Of a stretch of DNA of 64,000 nucleotides, positions 6,879 through 15,124 are shown one piece after another. Numbering within the stretch: position 1 is the stretch's first letter; each line of letters starts with the position of its first letter. Source of the stretch: Aurantimonas sp. HBX-1 (GTDB taxonomy: Bacteria > Pseudomonadota > Alphaproteobacteria > Rhizobiales > Rhizobiaceae); contig NZ_CP090066.1 of assembly GCF_021391535.1 (NCBI RefSeq), positions 4,043,501 through 4,107,500 of the forward strand. Reading direction: 5' to 3'. The position numbers and the translations under genes were made by a program. Below the pieces are notes generated by a model, which saw only the letters and a program-made list of their open reading frames with translations, was not told the origin of the DNA and searched no databases.

Positions 6879-8276
6879 ATGTTCCTGAGCGTATTCGACA
6901 TCTTCAAGATCGGCATCGGCCCGTCGAGCTCGCACACGATGGGCCCGATGCTGGCCGCCGGCCGCTTCCTCGAGGCCTTGCGGCAGGGCGATGGCCCCGT
7001 CGCGGGTTCGGGGCCCGCGGCGCGGATCGAGGCGACGCTGCACGGCAGCCTCGCCTTCACCGGCAAGGGGCACGGCACCGACCGCGCCGTGGTGCTCGGG
7101 CTGCTCGGCTTCCGCCCGGAGGATTTCGAGCCGGAACGCGCCGCCGAGCGGGAGGCCGACCTCGCCGCCACCGGGCAGATCGTCGTGCCGGGCCTCGGGC
7201 CAGTCGGCTTCGACGGCCTCGACGGCGTCGTCTTCGACTACGGTCCTCCCCTGCCCGGCCATGCCAACGGGCTGGTGCTGCGCGCCTTCGACGCCGCCGG
7301 CGGGCTGCATCGGGCGGAAACCTATTATTCGGTCGGGGGTGGCTTCGTGCTGACCGAGCGCGAGCTCGCGACGGCCGGAATGCGCGGCGACGACGCGGCG
7401 GCGGACCGGCCGTTTCCCTTCGCCAGCGCCGCCGAGATGCTGCGCATGGGAAGGCTGTCGGGCCTGCGGATCGCCGAGATGAAGCGCGCGAACGAGGCGG
7501 CGGGCGGCATCGGCGAGGGGCTCGACGCCGGGCTCGACCGGATCTGGGCTGTCATGGACGATTGCATCGACCGCGGCCTGCGCACCGAGGGCACGCTGCC
7601 CGGCGGGCTGAACGTCAGGCGGCGCGCGCCGGCCATCCACCGCGCCCTGATCGCCGAGCGGGGCAGCAATTCCACCCAGCCGCACGCGGTCAACGACTGG
7701 CTGTCGATCTACGCCATGGCGGTCAACGAGGAGAACGCCGCCGGCGGGCGGATCGTCACCGCGCCGACCAATGGCGCCGCGGGCGTGCTGCCGGCGGTGA
7801 TCCGCTACTATCGCGATCACTGCGTCGGCGCCCACCACGAGGGGATCCGCGACCTGCTGCTCACCGCCGCCGCGGTCGGCGGCATCATCAAGACCAATGC
7901 CTCGATCTCCGGCGCCGAGGTCGGATGCCAGGGGGAAGTGGGCTCCGCCGCCGCCATGGCGGCGGCAGGGCTCTGCGCGGCGCTCGGCGGCAGCAACGCC
8001 CAGGTCGAGAACGCCGCCGAGATCGCGCTGGAGCATCATCTCGGCATGACCTGCGATCCGGTGCGCGGCCTCGTCCAGGTGCCCTGCATCGAGCGCAACG
8101 GCCTCGGCGCCATCAAGGCCGTCGCCGCGGCCTCGCTGGCGCTGCGCGGCGATGGCAACCACGTCATCCCGCTCGACAACTGCATCGAGACGATGCGCCA
8201 GACCGGCCTCGACATGCACACCCGCTACAAGGAAACGAGCCTCGGCGGCCTCGCGGTCAACCTGCCGGAATGCTGA
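6879..8276 (+). CDS. sdaA: L-serine ammonia-lyase (iron-sulfur L-serine dehydratase)
   Basis: A 465-residue single-chain [4Fe-4S] L-serine dehydratase that converts L-serine to pyruvate and ammonia in the cytoplasm. The start MFLSVFDIFKIGIGPSSSHT carries the SSHTMGP motif of the N-terminal beta domain. The C-terminal alpha domain carries the cluster cysteines in EVGCQGEVG, MTCDPVRG and PCIERN. Length matches fused SdaA enzymes. GGAGG five bases before ATG supports the start. It is divergent from gdx and stands alone before tRNA-Leu. Confidence 0.96.
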   Translation: MFLSVFDIFKIGIGPSSSHTMGPMLAAGRFLEALRQGDGPVAGSGPAARIEATLHGSLAFTGKGHGTDRAVVLGLLGFRPEDFEPERAAEREADLAATGQIVVPGLGPVGFDGLDGVVFDYGPPLPGHANGLVLRAFDAAGGLHRAETYYSVGGGFVLTERELATAGMRGDDAAADRPFPFASAAEMLRMGRLSGLRIAEMKRANEAAGGIGEGLDAGLDRIWAVMDDCIDRGLRTEGTLPGGLNVRRRAPAIHRALIAERGSNSTQPHAVNDWLSIYAMAVNEENAAGGRIVTAPTNGAAGVLPAVIRYYRDHCVGAHHEGIRDLLLTAAAVGGIIKTNASISGAEVGCQGEVGSAAAMAAAGLCAALGGSNAQVENAAEIALEHHLGMTCDPVRGLVQVPCIERNGLGAIKAVAAASLALRGDGNHVIPLDNCIETMRQTGLDMHTRYKETSLGGLAVNLPEC

Positions 8277-8444
8277 TGGTGCATGATTCCGGACCCGCGT
8301 TCGGGGCAAAACCCTGGAACCAGTTTCTGGATGTTGGATGCGCTGGAACGTCGCAAGAGCCGCGGCGACCCCGATACAGTCGGGCAGTCGCGAACCTCTT
8401 TTGATCTTGCGGAAACTCCTGCATCTCAGCGTCTGAGAGAGGAT

Positions 8445-8529
8445 TGGTGCCCAGGAAAGGACTCGAACCTTCACGCCTCGCGGCACACGGACCTGAACCG
8501 TGCGCGTCTACCAATTCCGCCACCTGGGC
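8445..8529 (-). tRNA. tRNA-Leu (anticodon CAG)
   Basis: On the minus strand the gene begins GCCCAGGTGGCGGAATTGGT and ends with an encoded CCA at 8445-8447. The 7-bp acceptor stem is GCCCAGG/CCTGGGC. The anticodon stem CACGG/CCGTG encloses the loop TTCAGGT, giving anticodon CAG. The long variable arm (TGCCGCGAGGCGT) and TTCGAGTCC T-arm are those of a class II leucine tRNA. The length of 85 bases is normal. Confidence 0.97.
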
Positions 8530-8776
8530 ACGGCGCGGACCATTAGAAGCTGGGCCGGTCCCTGTCAACGCGGTTTCTGCGGATCGGCGAAACAGCGGCG
8601 CCGCGACGCCGGCCGCCGGCATGGGCACGGCCCGGGGCGGGCTGGCGCCGGCGGGCCGGAATGCCGCAACGAGCCGCGCAGCGTTTCGCCTTCACCTCCT
8701 CCGGCGAACCGGCTATGACCGCGCCAAAGGGTTGCCGCCACGCGGCAGGCCGGGTGATCGAAGGAGCGGGTGCGCG

Positions 8777-9784
8777 ATGGCTGTCGATACGAACAAGACG
8801 GTGGCGGTGTTCGGCGGGTCGGGCTTCATCGGCCGCTACGTGGTGCGCTCGCTCGCCAAGCGCGGCCACCGCATCCGCGTCGCCTGCCGCCGGCCGGATC
8901 TCGCCTATCACCTGCAGCCGAACGGCAATCTCGGCCAGATCATGCCGATCCAGGCGAATCTGCGCTATCCGTGGTCGATCGAGCGGGCGGTCGAGGGCGC
9001 CGACCATGTGGTCAATCTCGTCGGCATCCTCGCCGAGAGCGGCAAGCAGCGCTTCGACGTGCTGCAGGCCGAGGGGGCGCGGCGGGTCGCCGAGGCAGCG
9101 CGCGGCGTCGGCGCCGGCATGACGCAGATCTCGGCGATCGGCGCGGATCCGCAGGGCGACACCGCCTATGCCCGCACCAAGGCGCTGGGCGAACAGGCGG
9201 TGCTCGAGACGATCCCCGGCGCCACGGTGATCCGGCCGTCCATCGTGTTCGGGGCCGAGGACCAGTTCTTCAACCGCTTCGCCGACATGGCGCGGTTCTC
9301 ACCGTTCCTGCCGCTGATCGGCGGCGGCCACACGCGCTTCCAGCCGGTCTTCGTCGGCGACGTCGCGGAGGCGATCGCGGCGACGGTGGACGGGCTGGTG
9401 CCGGGCGGCCGCGCCTACGAGCTGGGCGGGCCGGAAGTACTTACCTTCCGGGAGATGATGGAGGAGATGCTGCGGATCATCGGCCGCAGGCGCCGCTTCC
9501 TGACCATCCCGTTCGGCGCCGCCGGCACGATGGCCAATGTCATGCGCTACCTGCCGGGCGCGCCGCTGACGCCCGACCAGGTGCGCCAGCTGCGCCACGA
9601 CAACGTCGTCTCCGACGCCGCCGAGGCGGAGGGCCGCACGCTGGCGGCCTTCGGGATTCGCGGCCACACGCTCGAGGCGGTGCTGCCGACCTATCTCGTG
9701 CGGTTCCGCCCGCAGGGACAGTTCACCCAGCCGCAGCCCCAGGCCGGCGGTCTCGGCCGCGACGATTCCGACGAGCGCGGCTGA
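8777..9784 (+). CDS. Complex I NDUFA9 subunit family protein (extended SDR/epimerase)
   Basis: A 335-residue atypical extended SDR resembling the NDUFA9 accessory subunit of mitochondrial complex I. The nucleotide-binding motif is GGSGFIG near residue 13, with RIRVACRRPD at the end of strand two suggesting NADP. The VVNLVGIL, SAIGAD and YARTKALGE segments match the family, in which the usual catalytic Tyr-x3-Lys is kept as YARTK. In alphaproteobacteria it is commonly encoded near uppP, as here. A role in respiratory complex assembly or quinone biology is inferred, not shown. ATG 8777 follows GGAGCGGG. Confidence 0.88.
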   Translation: MAVDTNKTVAVFGGSGFIGRYVVRSLAKRGHRIRVACRRPDLAYHLQPNGNLGQIMPIQANLRYPWSIERAVEGADHVVNLVGILAESGKQRFDVLQAEGARRVAEAARGVGAGMTQISAIGADPQGDTAYARTKALGEQAVLETIPGATVIRPSIVFGAEDQFFNRFADMARFSPFLPLIGGGHTRFQPVFVGDVAEAIAATVDGLVPGGRAYELGGPEVLTFREMMEEMLRIIGRRRRFLTIPFGAAGTMANVMRYLPGAPLTPDQVRQLRHDNVVSDAAEAEGRTLAAFGIRGHTLEAVLPTYLVRFRPQGQFTQPQPQAGGLGRDDSDERG

Positions 9785-9799
9785 GGCCCGGCCGGACCG

Positions 9800-10552
9800 A
9801 TGCCGTTGCTGCCGCCGGAGCTCGGCGCCGCCGGCGCCGCGATCCTCGTCGTCACCAGCTTCTGCACCTCGGCGCTGACCGCCGCCTTCGGCCTCGGCGG
9901 CGGCCTGTCGCTGCTCGCCGTGATGACCGCCTTCCTGCCGGTGGCGGTGCTGATCCCGCTGCACGGTATCGTCCAGCTGGCGTCGAATGGCGGCCGCGTC
10001 ATCGTCCAGCGCCGCGGCGTCGCCTGGCGGGCGCTGCCGCCCTTCCTGCTCGGCGGGGCGATCGGGGCGCTGATCGGCGCCCGCTTCGTCGTGGCGCTGC
10101 CGGAATCGGCGCTGCAGATCGCGATCGGCCTGTTCATCCTCACCGTCACCTTCGTGCCGATCCCGCGGCTGGGGGCGCTCGGCTTCGGCGGCTTCGCGCT
10201 GACCGGGGCGGTGACGACCTTCCTGTCGATGTTCTTCGGCGCCACGGCGCCGATCATGGCGGCGGTGTTCGCGCAGACCTTCCGGGAGCGGCAGACGGTG
10301 GTGGCGACGCTGGCGGCGGTGACCGCGATCCAGCACGCGCTGAAGGCGATCGCCTTCTTCGCCATAGGGGTCGTGCTGTGGCCCTACGCGGCGCTGCTGG
10401 CGGCGATGATCGCCACCGGCTTTCTCGGCACGCTGGCCGGCACGGCGGCCCTGCGGCGGCTCGACGATCGCTATTTCCGGGTGGGGCTGCGGGTGATCCT
10501 GGCGGTGCTCGCGCTCGACCTGATCCGCCGCGGCGTTTTCGGCCTCGTCTGA
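9800..10552 (+). CDS. Sulfite exporter TauE/SafE family membrane protein
   Basis: A 250-residue polytopic protein with about seven to eight hydrophobic segments and the two-fold repeated glycine-rich motifs of TauE/SafE (AFGLGGGLSLLAV near residue 33, and MFFGATAPIMAA in the second half). Family members export sulfoacetate, sulfite or other small organic anions. It starts 15 bp after the NDUFA9-like gene and its stop lies 12 bp from that of the convergent uppP. The substrate is unknown. Confidence 0.88.
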   Translation: MPLLPPELGAAGAAILVVTSFCTSALTAAFGLGGGLSLLAVMTAFLPVAVLIPLHGIVQLASNGGRVIVQRRGVAWRALPPFLLGGAIGALIGARFVVALPESALQIAIGLFILTVTFVPIPRLGALGFGGFALTGAVTTFLSMFFGATAPIMAAVFAQTFRERQTVVATLAAVTAIQHALKAIAFFAIGVVLWPYAALLAAMIATGFLGTLAGTAALRRLDDRYFRVGLRVILAVLALDLIRRGVFGLV

Positions 10553-10564
10553 GCCGCGCCGCTT

Positions 10565-11440
10565 CTACTGCCCGTCGGGCATGCCGTGGTCGGTGACCCG
10601 GTCGCCGCGGTCGCCGGCGACGCCGTCGGTGGCCGGCGACAGGGTCAAGAGCAGCACCATGCCGACGAGACCGACGCCGATACGCCACCAGGCGAAGGGC
10701 GCGAAGCCGTGCCGCGAGACGAAGTCGAGCAGCCGGCGCACCACGAACAGGGCCGCCAGGAAGGCCGCCACGAAGCCGATGGCCACCAGCCAGAGATCGT
10801 CCACCGACAGCAGCTGGTGGTTCTTGGCGAGGTCGTAGGTGAAGGCGCCGAGCATGGTCGGCATGGCGAGGAAGAACGAGAACTCCGCCGCCGAGCGCTT
10901 GTCGGTCCCCATCAGCAGCGACCCGGCGATGGTGGCGCCCGAACGCGACGTGCCGGGAATCAGCGCCAGGCACTGGAACAGCCCGATCTTCAGGCAGAGC
11001 GACAGCGGATAGTCCATGACGTCGTCGTAGCGCACCTTGCGCGGCGTGCGGTCGATGACCAGCAGCAGGATGCCGCCGACGATCAGCGCCACGCAGATCA
11101 CCATCGGCGACTCGAACAGCACCGTCTTGATGAAGTCGTGGCCGAGCGCGCCGAGAAACGCCGCCGGCAGGAAGGCGAGGGCGATCCCCGCCACGAAGCG
11201 CCGGCTCCGGGCGCTGGAGGGCAGGCTGAGGAACAGCTGCCACAGACGGGCGAAATACACCGACAGGATGGCGAGGATCGCGCCGAGCTGGATCAGCACC
11301 TCGAAGCTGCGGGCCGTCGAATGGAAGCCGAGGAAGTGGCCGAGCAGCAGGATATGGCCGGTCGAGGAAACCGGGATGAACTCGGTCAGGCCCTCGGTGA
11401 CACCGAGGATGACGGCGTCAAGGATCGCTTTGATGTCCAT
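10565..11440 (-). CDS. uppP: Undecaprenyl-diphosphatase (UppP/BacA)
   Basis: A 291-residue membrane enzyme that dephosphorylates undecaprenyl diphosphate to recycle the lipid carrier for peptidoglycan and other envelope polymers; overexpression gives bacitracin resistance. The defining motif EGLTEFIPVSSTGH is at residues 16-29, followed by the second signature PGTSRSG. Length and hydrophobic profile fit. It is convergent with the TauE/SafE gene and divergent from fzlA across a 317-bp gap. The C-terminal tail after the last helix is Asp/Gly-rich and longer than in E. coli. Confidence 0.97.
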   Translation of the reverse strand: MDIKAILDAVILGVTEGLTEFIPVSSTGHILLLGHFLGFHSTARSFEVLIQLGAILAILSVYFARLWQLFLSLPSSARSRRFVAGIALAFLPAAFLGALGHDFIKTVLFESPMVICVALIVGGILLLVIDRTPRKVRYDDVMDYPLSLCLKIGLFQCLALIPGTSRSGATIAGSLLMGTDKRSAAEFSFFLAMPTMLGAFTYDLAKNHQLLSVDDLWLVAIGFVAAFLAALFVVRRLLDFVSRHGFAPFAWWRIGVGLVGMVLLLTLSPATDGVAGDRGDRVTDHGMPDGQ

Positions 11441-11757
11441 TCTGGTCCCGTGCTGGCAGGGTCACGCCGGTCTAGCGCCGATGGCTGGGCCGAGCCTGTC
11501 GCCGGGGCGTCGTGCCCGGCATGCGGCGCGGCAGCCGCGCCCGGCGCCGCTTTGGCCGTCTTTCGCTGCGATTGCAACGGCTTTGCATGGGGCCGTGACA
11601 CTGCTATGTCGCGGGCATCGCAGCCGAACGGGCGTTCAGACTTAGTTGACGCATTGCTGCGACGATCCTCGGGGAGCGGCCTCAGCCTGCCGCCATTCCT
11701 TGCATTCACGCACGCGCCGGTCCGGACGCGCGCCCGGCCGAGAGCCCGCCCGCCTTC
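11441..11757. other. Intergenic region between divergent uppP and fzlA
   Basis: No convincing gene or structured RNA. It must hold the promoters of both flanking genes. A TTGACG at 11646-11651 could be a -35 element for fzlA, but the bases 17 further on (TCGGGG) do not resemble a -10, so no promoter is claimed. Confidence 0.4.
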
Positions 11758-12450
11758 ATGCTCAAGCTCTACCACCACCCGATGTCCGCCGCCTCGCGCT
11801 TCGCGCGGCTCGTCCTCGGGGAATACGGCGAGCGGGTGGAACTCGTCGAGGAACGGCCGTGGGAGAAGCGGCGCGACTTCCTCGCCCTCAATCCGGCGGC
11901 GACGCTGCCGGTGATGATCGAGGACGAGGGCCCGGCGATCGTCGGGGCCAGCGTCGTCGGCGAATATCTCGACGAGACCCGCGGCGTGTTCCAGCGCGAC
12001 AAGCGGCTGATGCCGGAAAAGCCGATCGAGCGCGCGGAATCGCGGCGGCTGACGGAATGGTTCCTGGTCAAGCTCGACGGCGAGGTGACGCGCTATCTGG
12101 TGCGCGAGCGGGTATTCAAGCTGGAGATGCGGCCGGAGGCCGGGGGCGGGCCGCCCGACGCCTCGGCGATCCGCGCCGCCAGGGCCAATCTCAAGCATCA
12201 TCTGCGCTATCTCGGCTGGCTGGCGGAAAGCCGCGACTGGCTGGCCGGTCCCCGCCTTTCCTATGCCGACATCGCGGCAGCCGCCGCCATGTCGATCCTC
12301 GACTATCTCGGCGAGGTCGCCTGGGACGAGGAGCCGGCCGCCAAGGACTGGTACATGCGGCTGAAGTCGCGCCCCTCCTTCCGGCCGCTGCTGACCGAGC
12401 GCATCCGCGGCCTGCCGCCGGTGCACCACTACACCCAGCTGGATTTTTGA
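11758..12450 (+). CDS. fzlA: FtsZ-binding GST-like division protein FzlA
   Basis: A 230-residue glutathione S-transferase-fold protein. The N-terminal thioredoxin-like domain (MLKLYHHPMSAASRFARLVL) and helical C-terminal domain match FzlA, known in Caulobacter to bind and curve FtsZ filaments and to activate septal wall synthesis. The conserved C-terminal tail ending HYTQLDF is typical of the family and separates it from ordinary GSTs. Position between uppP and queG is the usual alphaproteobacterial arrangement as I recall it. No glutathione chemistry is expected. Confidence 0.9.
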   Translation: MLKLYHHPMSAASRFARLVLGEYGERVELVEERPWEKRRDFLALNPAATLPVMIEDEGPAIVGASVVGEYLDETRGVFQRDKRLMPEKPIERAESRRLTEWFLVKLDGEVTRYLVRERVFKLEMRPEAGGGPPDASAIRAARANLKHHLRYLGWLAESRDWLAGPRLSYADIAAAAAMSILDYLGEVAWDEEPAAKDWYMRLKSRPSFRPLLTERIRGLPPVHHYTQLDF

Positions 12451-12524
12451 GGCGGCGCCAGGCACCAGCCGACCCGCGGGGCACGCGCCTCGCGTTCCCG
12501 GCGCGCCGGCACCGCGCCCGGCGC

Positions 12525-12887
12525 CTATCGGGCGAGGATCCGCAACTCCTGCGAACGTCCTTCGTCGACCGTCACGTCCTGCTCCAGCAGCCGGCCGTCG
12601 CTGCCCGGCGTCTTGAGCGTGTAGGTGCCGCTTTCCAGGTCGTCGAACTGGTAGTAGCCCTGCCCGTCGGTGACCTGGCTTTCGCAACCGCCTCCGGCCT
12701 TGTCGCAGAGCTCGACCGGCTGGTTGGGCAGCGGTCGCGGCTCATCGTCCTGCGGCGCGGCCAGCACGTCGCCATAGAGGTCGCCGGCTGCCGCCGGGGG
12801 CGATCCGAGCGGCAGCCATGCCGCCATGATCACCGCCGCCAGCAGCGACGGAAGCCGGGGTCTATTCGAGCAGGACGACGGTCGCAT
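12525..12887 (-). CDS. Secreted small protein with a Cna-B/SdrD-like beta-sandwich domain
   Basis: A 120-residue protein. Residues 1-34 form a probable signal peptide (hydrophobic LLAAVIMAAWLPL, then an Ala-rich cleavage site). The remainder has the carboxypeptidase-regulatory/SdrD pattern VTDGQGYYQFDDLESGTYTL, a small beta sandwich often found in surface proteins. Two cysteines (LCDKAGGGC) may form a disulfide. The chosen ATG overlaps the upstream gene by 26 bases, and an internal Met21 is an alternative start that would spoil the signal peptide. Function is unknown. Confidence 0.65.
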   Translation of the reverse strand: MRPSSCSNRPRLPSLLAAVIMAAWLPLGSPPAAAGDLYGDVLAAPQDDEPRPLPNQPVELCDKAGGGCESQVTDGQGYYQFDDLESGTYTLKTPGSDGRLLEQDVTVDEGRSQELRILAR

Positions 12888-13446
12888 CGCTCGCTCCGAT
12901 CGGAGACAGAGGCCGCTTCTTCGTCAGGACGACGGGCTCGAACACCAGCGAGCCGGGCGACCCGTTCGGAACGGCCTTCGAAAGGGACAGTTTCTGGGTG
13001 ACGAAATCCGGGTAGCCGATGAGGATGTCGGCCAGCGGCTGATACCCTTCGGCATCGGGATCGGCGGGACGCAGCGTCACCACCTTCCAGTCCAGCTGGC
13101 CCTCGCCATAGGGCCGGCCGATCTCGTAGGAACGCGGCGCGTAGCTGATCGTCAGTTGCCGGTAGTCGGGCTCTTCCGACATGCCTTCCAATTTCACCGA
13201 TCCCTCGATCGTGTACAATCGATAGCGATCGGTTCCGGCGACGTCGTCGATGCTCACGTAATTGATGCCGATGAGCAGGACCACGACATAACCGGCGATC
13301 GAGCCGGTCAGCTTGATGGGTACGCCGTAGAGCGTGCCGCCAACTTGGCCGGCCGCCGGAAGAAAACGATAGAGGAAGAAAGCCGGAACCATGGGCAGAA
13401 GGAACAGCAGGCCCAAGGTTATCCAGTTGACAATAGCGGTTTCCAT
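12862..13446 (-). CDS. Hypothetical protein with two N-terminal membrane segments
   Basis: A 194-residue protein that I do not recognise. The start METAIVNW at 13446 is chosen over an upstream ATG at 13569 because hydrophobic coding begins here and GGTGGAG precedes it. Residues 8-26 and about 46-65 are membrane segments. The remaining 125 residues look like a soluble beta-rich domain facing the periplasm, with no catalytic motif visible. It overlaps the small Cna-B-like gene downstream, so the two probably act together at the envelope. Confidence 0.68.
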   Translation of the reverse strand: METAIVNWITLGLLFLLPMVPAFFLYRFLPAAGQVGGTLYGVPIKLTGSIAGYVVVLLIGINYVSIDDVAGTDRYRLYTIEGSVKLEGMSEEPDYRQLTISYAPRSYEIGRPYGEGQLDWKVVTLRPADPDAEGYQPLADILIGYPDFVTQKLSLSKAVPNGSPGSLVFEPVVLTKKRPLSPIGASDATVVLLE

Positions 13447-13517
13447 CGGACTACTCCACCAGTCATCGACGAGATTTACATGACCGGCGATGAACTTCAA
13501 TCCGGTTCGAGAAATCG

Positions 13518-13535
13518 TGACTATGGGCATAGTCA
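13518..13535. promoter_or_regulatory. Perfect 7-bp inverted repeat in the divergent queG/hypothetical promoter region
   Basis: TGACTAT and ATAGTCA flank a GGGC centre, in a locally AT-richer stretch between divergent genes. It may be an operator. If queG used the upstream ATG at 13480, this element would lie inside the coding region. Confidence 0.4.
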
Positions 13536-13590
13536 GGGAGCTCAACCCACACTCGGTGATCCGCCGCATCCGGACGCAGCGTCAGCTCGC

Positions 13591-14748
13591 TTGCCCGCCG
13601 CCTCGGCCCAGCGCCTGCGGCAGTTCGTCGTCGACGACGCGCAGCGGCTCGGCTTCGACGCCGTCGGCATCGCGCCGGCAACAGCCGAGGGCACGCTGAC
13701 CGGCGACCGCCTCGATGCCTTCGTCGAAGCAGGGCACCACGGCACGATGGACTGGCTGCCGGAAACCGCCGGCCGCCGCCGCTCGGCACGGGCACTCTGG
13801 CCGCAGGTGCGCTCGGTCATCGTCCTCGGCATGAACTACGGGCCCGACGAGGACCCGCTGGCGATCCTTTCGCGCCCCGATCGCGGCGCGATCTCGGTCT
13901 ATGCCCGCCACCGCGACTATCACGAGCTGATCAAGGGACGGCTGAAGGAACTCGCCGGACGGCTGCTGGCGCAGGCCCGCCAGGCCGGCGCCGGCGAGCA
14001 CGAGGTCAAGGTGTTCGTCGATACCGCCCCGGTCATGGAAAAGCCGATGGGCGAGATGGCCGGGCTCGGCTGGCAGGGCAAGCACACCAACCTCGTCTCC
14101 CGCGAGCACGGCTCCTGGCTTTTCCTTGGTTCGATCTTCACCACGCTCGAGCTGCCGGCCGACGCGCCGGGGCGCGACCTCTGCGGTACCTGCCGCGCCT
14201 GCCAGGACGTCTGCCCCACCAATGCCTTCCCGGCGCCGTACCGGCTCGATGCGCGGCGCTGCATCTCCTACCTCACCATCGAGACGAAGAAGCCGGTGCC
14301 GCGCGAATTCCGGCGGGCGATGGGGAACCGCATCTATGGCTGCGACGACTGCCTCGCCGTCTGTCCTTGGAACAAGTTCGCCAGCAGCGCGAAGGAAGCG
14401 AGGCTGATCGCCCGCGACGACCTGCGGGCGCCGTCGCTGGAGCACCTGCTCGGCCTCGACGATGCGTCCTTCCGGACGCTGTTCTCCGGCTCGCCGATCA
14501 AGCGGATCGGCCGCGCGAAGTTCGTCTCCAACTGCCTGGTCGCGGCCGGCAATTCGGGACTGGCCGGCCTGCTGCCGGCGGTCGAGCGCCTGCTGGCCGA
14601 TCCGGCGCCGCTGGTCCGGGCCATGGCGGTCTGGGCGCTCGACCGGCTTTCTCCGGGTGACGCCTTGCGCCGGCGCCCGGCCGCGCTTGATAGGGAGGAG
14701 GACCCACTGGTCAGGAGTGAGTGGCATGCGCTGGGGCAGGAAGACTGA
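13591..14748 (+). CDS. queG: tRNA epoxyqueuosine(34) reductase QueG
   Basis: A roughly 385-residue cobalamin- and iron-sulfur-dependent enzyme that reduces epoxyqueuosine to queuosine at tRNA position 34. GFDAVGIAPA near the N-terminus, MNYGPDE and FVDTAPVMEK are family motifs. Two [4Fe-4S] cysteine sets are CGTCRACQDVCPT and CDDCLAVCPWN. A HEAT-like C-terminal part follows. The start is uncertain: TTG 13591 leaves a normal leader of 22 residues before GFDAVGIA, whereas ATG 13480 would add 37 unlikely residues, and neither has a clear ribosome site. The 3' end overlaps the next gene by 23 bases. Confidence 0.93.
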   Translation: MPAASAQRLRQFVVDDAQRLGFDAVGIAPATAEGTLTGDRLDAFVEAGHHGTMDWLPETAGRRRSARALWPQVRSVIVLGMNYGPDEDPLAILSRPDRGAISVYARHRDYHELIKGRLKELAGRLLAQARQAGAGEHEVKVFVDTAPVMEKPMGEMAGLGWQGKHTNLVSREHGSWLFLGSIFTTLELPADAPGRDLCGTCRACQDVCPTNAFPAPYRLDARRCISYLTIETKKPVPREFRRAMGNRIYGCDDCLAVCPWNKFASSAKEARLIARDDLRAPSLEHLLGLDDASFRTLFSGSPIKRIGRAKFVSNCLVAAGNSGLAGLLPAVERLLADPAPLVRAMAVWALDRLSPGDALRRRPAALDREEDPLVRSEWHALGQED

Positions 14749-15124
14749 GGCGGCCGTCGCGGCGGTCGAGGACGCGGCGGAGAGCGTCGCCGAAGCCGCC
14801 GGCGAGGCCGGCGGGGCGGCACTCGAAAGGGCCCGCCGCTCGCTGCGCTGGGCGGGCGACAACATGCCGAGGGCGATGCGCCGCCGCGCGGCGCTCGGCA
14901 GCGGCGCGGTCGGGGCCGGGGCGATGGGCGCGGGGGCGATCGGGGCGCTGGCGCTCGGCGCGGTCGCCATCGGAGCGCTGGCGGTCGGGGCCTTCGCCAT
15001 CGGCCGGCTGTCGGTCGGCCGGGCCCGGGTCGGCGAGGCCGAGATCGGGCGGCTGCGGATCGGCCGGCTCGAGGTCGGGGAAGTGGTGCGGCCGGGCTGG
15101 CGCGCCGGACCGTTCGGCCATTGA
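14726..15124 (+). CDS. Hypothetical protein with glycine-rich pentapeptide-like repeats
   Basis: A 132-residue protein. Residues 1-45 are charged, helical and alanine-rich. From about residue 57 the sequence runs with five-residue periodicity, roughly twelve units of the form x-[ILVM]-G-x-x (AIGAL, ALGAV, AIGAL, AVGAF, AIGRL, SVGRA, RVGEA, EIGRL and so on), starting hydrophobic and becoming charged. This looks like a variant pentapeptide or beta-helix repeat rather than a membrane helix, though the early units could insert in a membrane. It overlaps queG by 23 bases and its stop overlaps the TTG start of the next gene, so all three are coupled. Function is unknown. Confidence 0.7.
   Translation: MRWGRKTEAAVAAVEDAAESVAEAAGEAGGAALERARRSLRWAGDNMPRAMRRRAALGSGAVGAGAMGAGAIGALALGAVAIGALAVGAFAIGRLSVGRARVGEAEIGRLRIGRLEVGEVVRPGWRAGPFGH

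Noticed and set aside
6105..8486. Long frames on both strands overlapping gdx, its riboswitch, sdaA and tRNA-Leu
   Set aside because: They run through an SMR gene, a riboswitch and a tRNA and show no domain; sdaA explains the coding signal.
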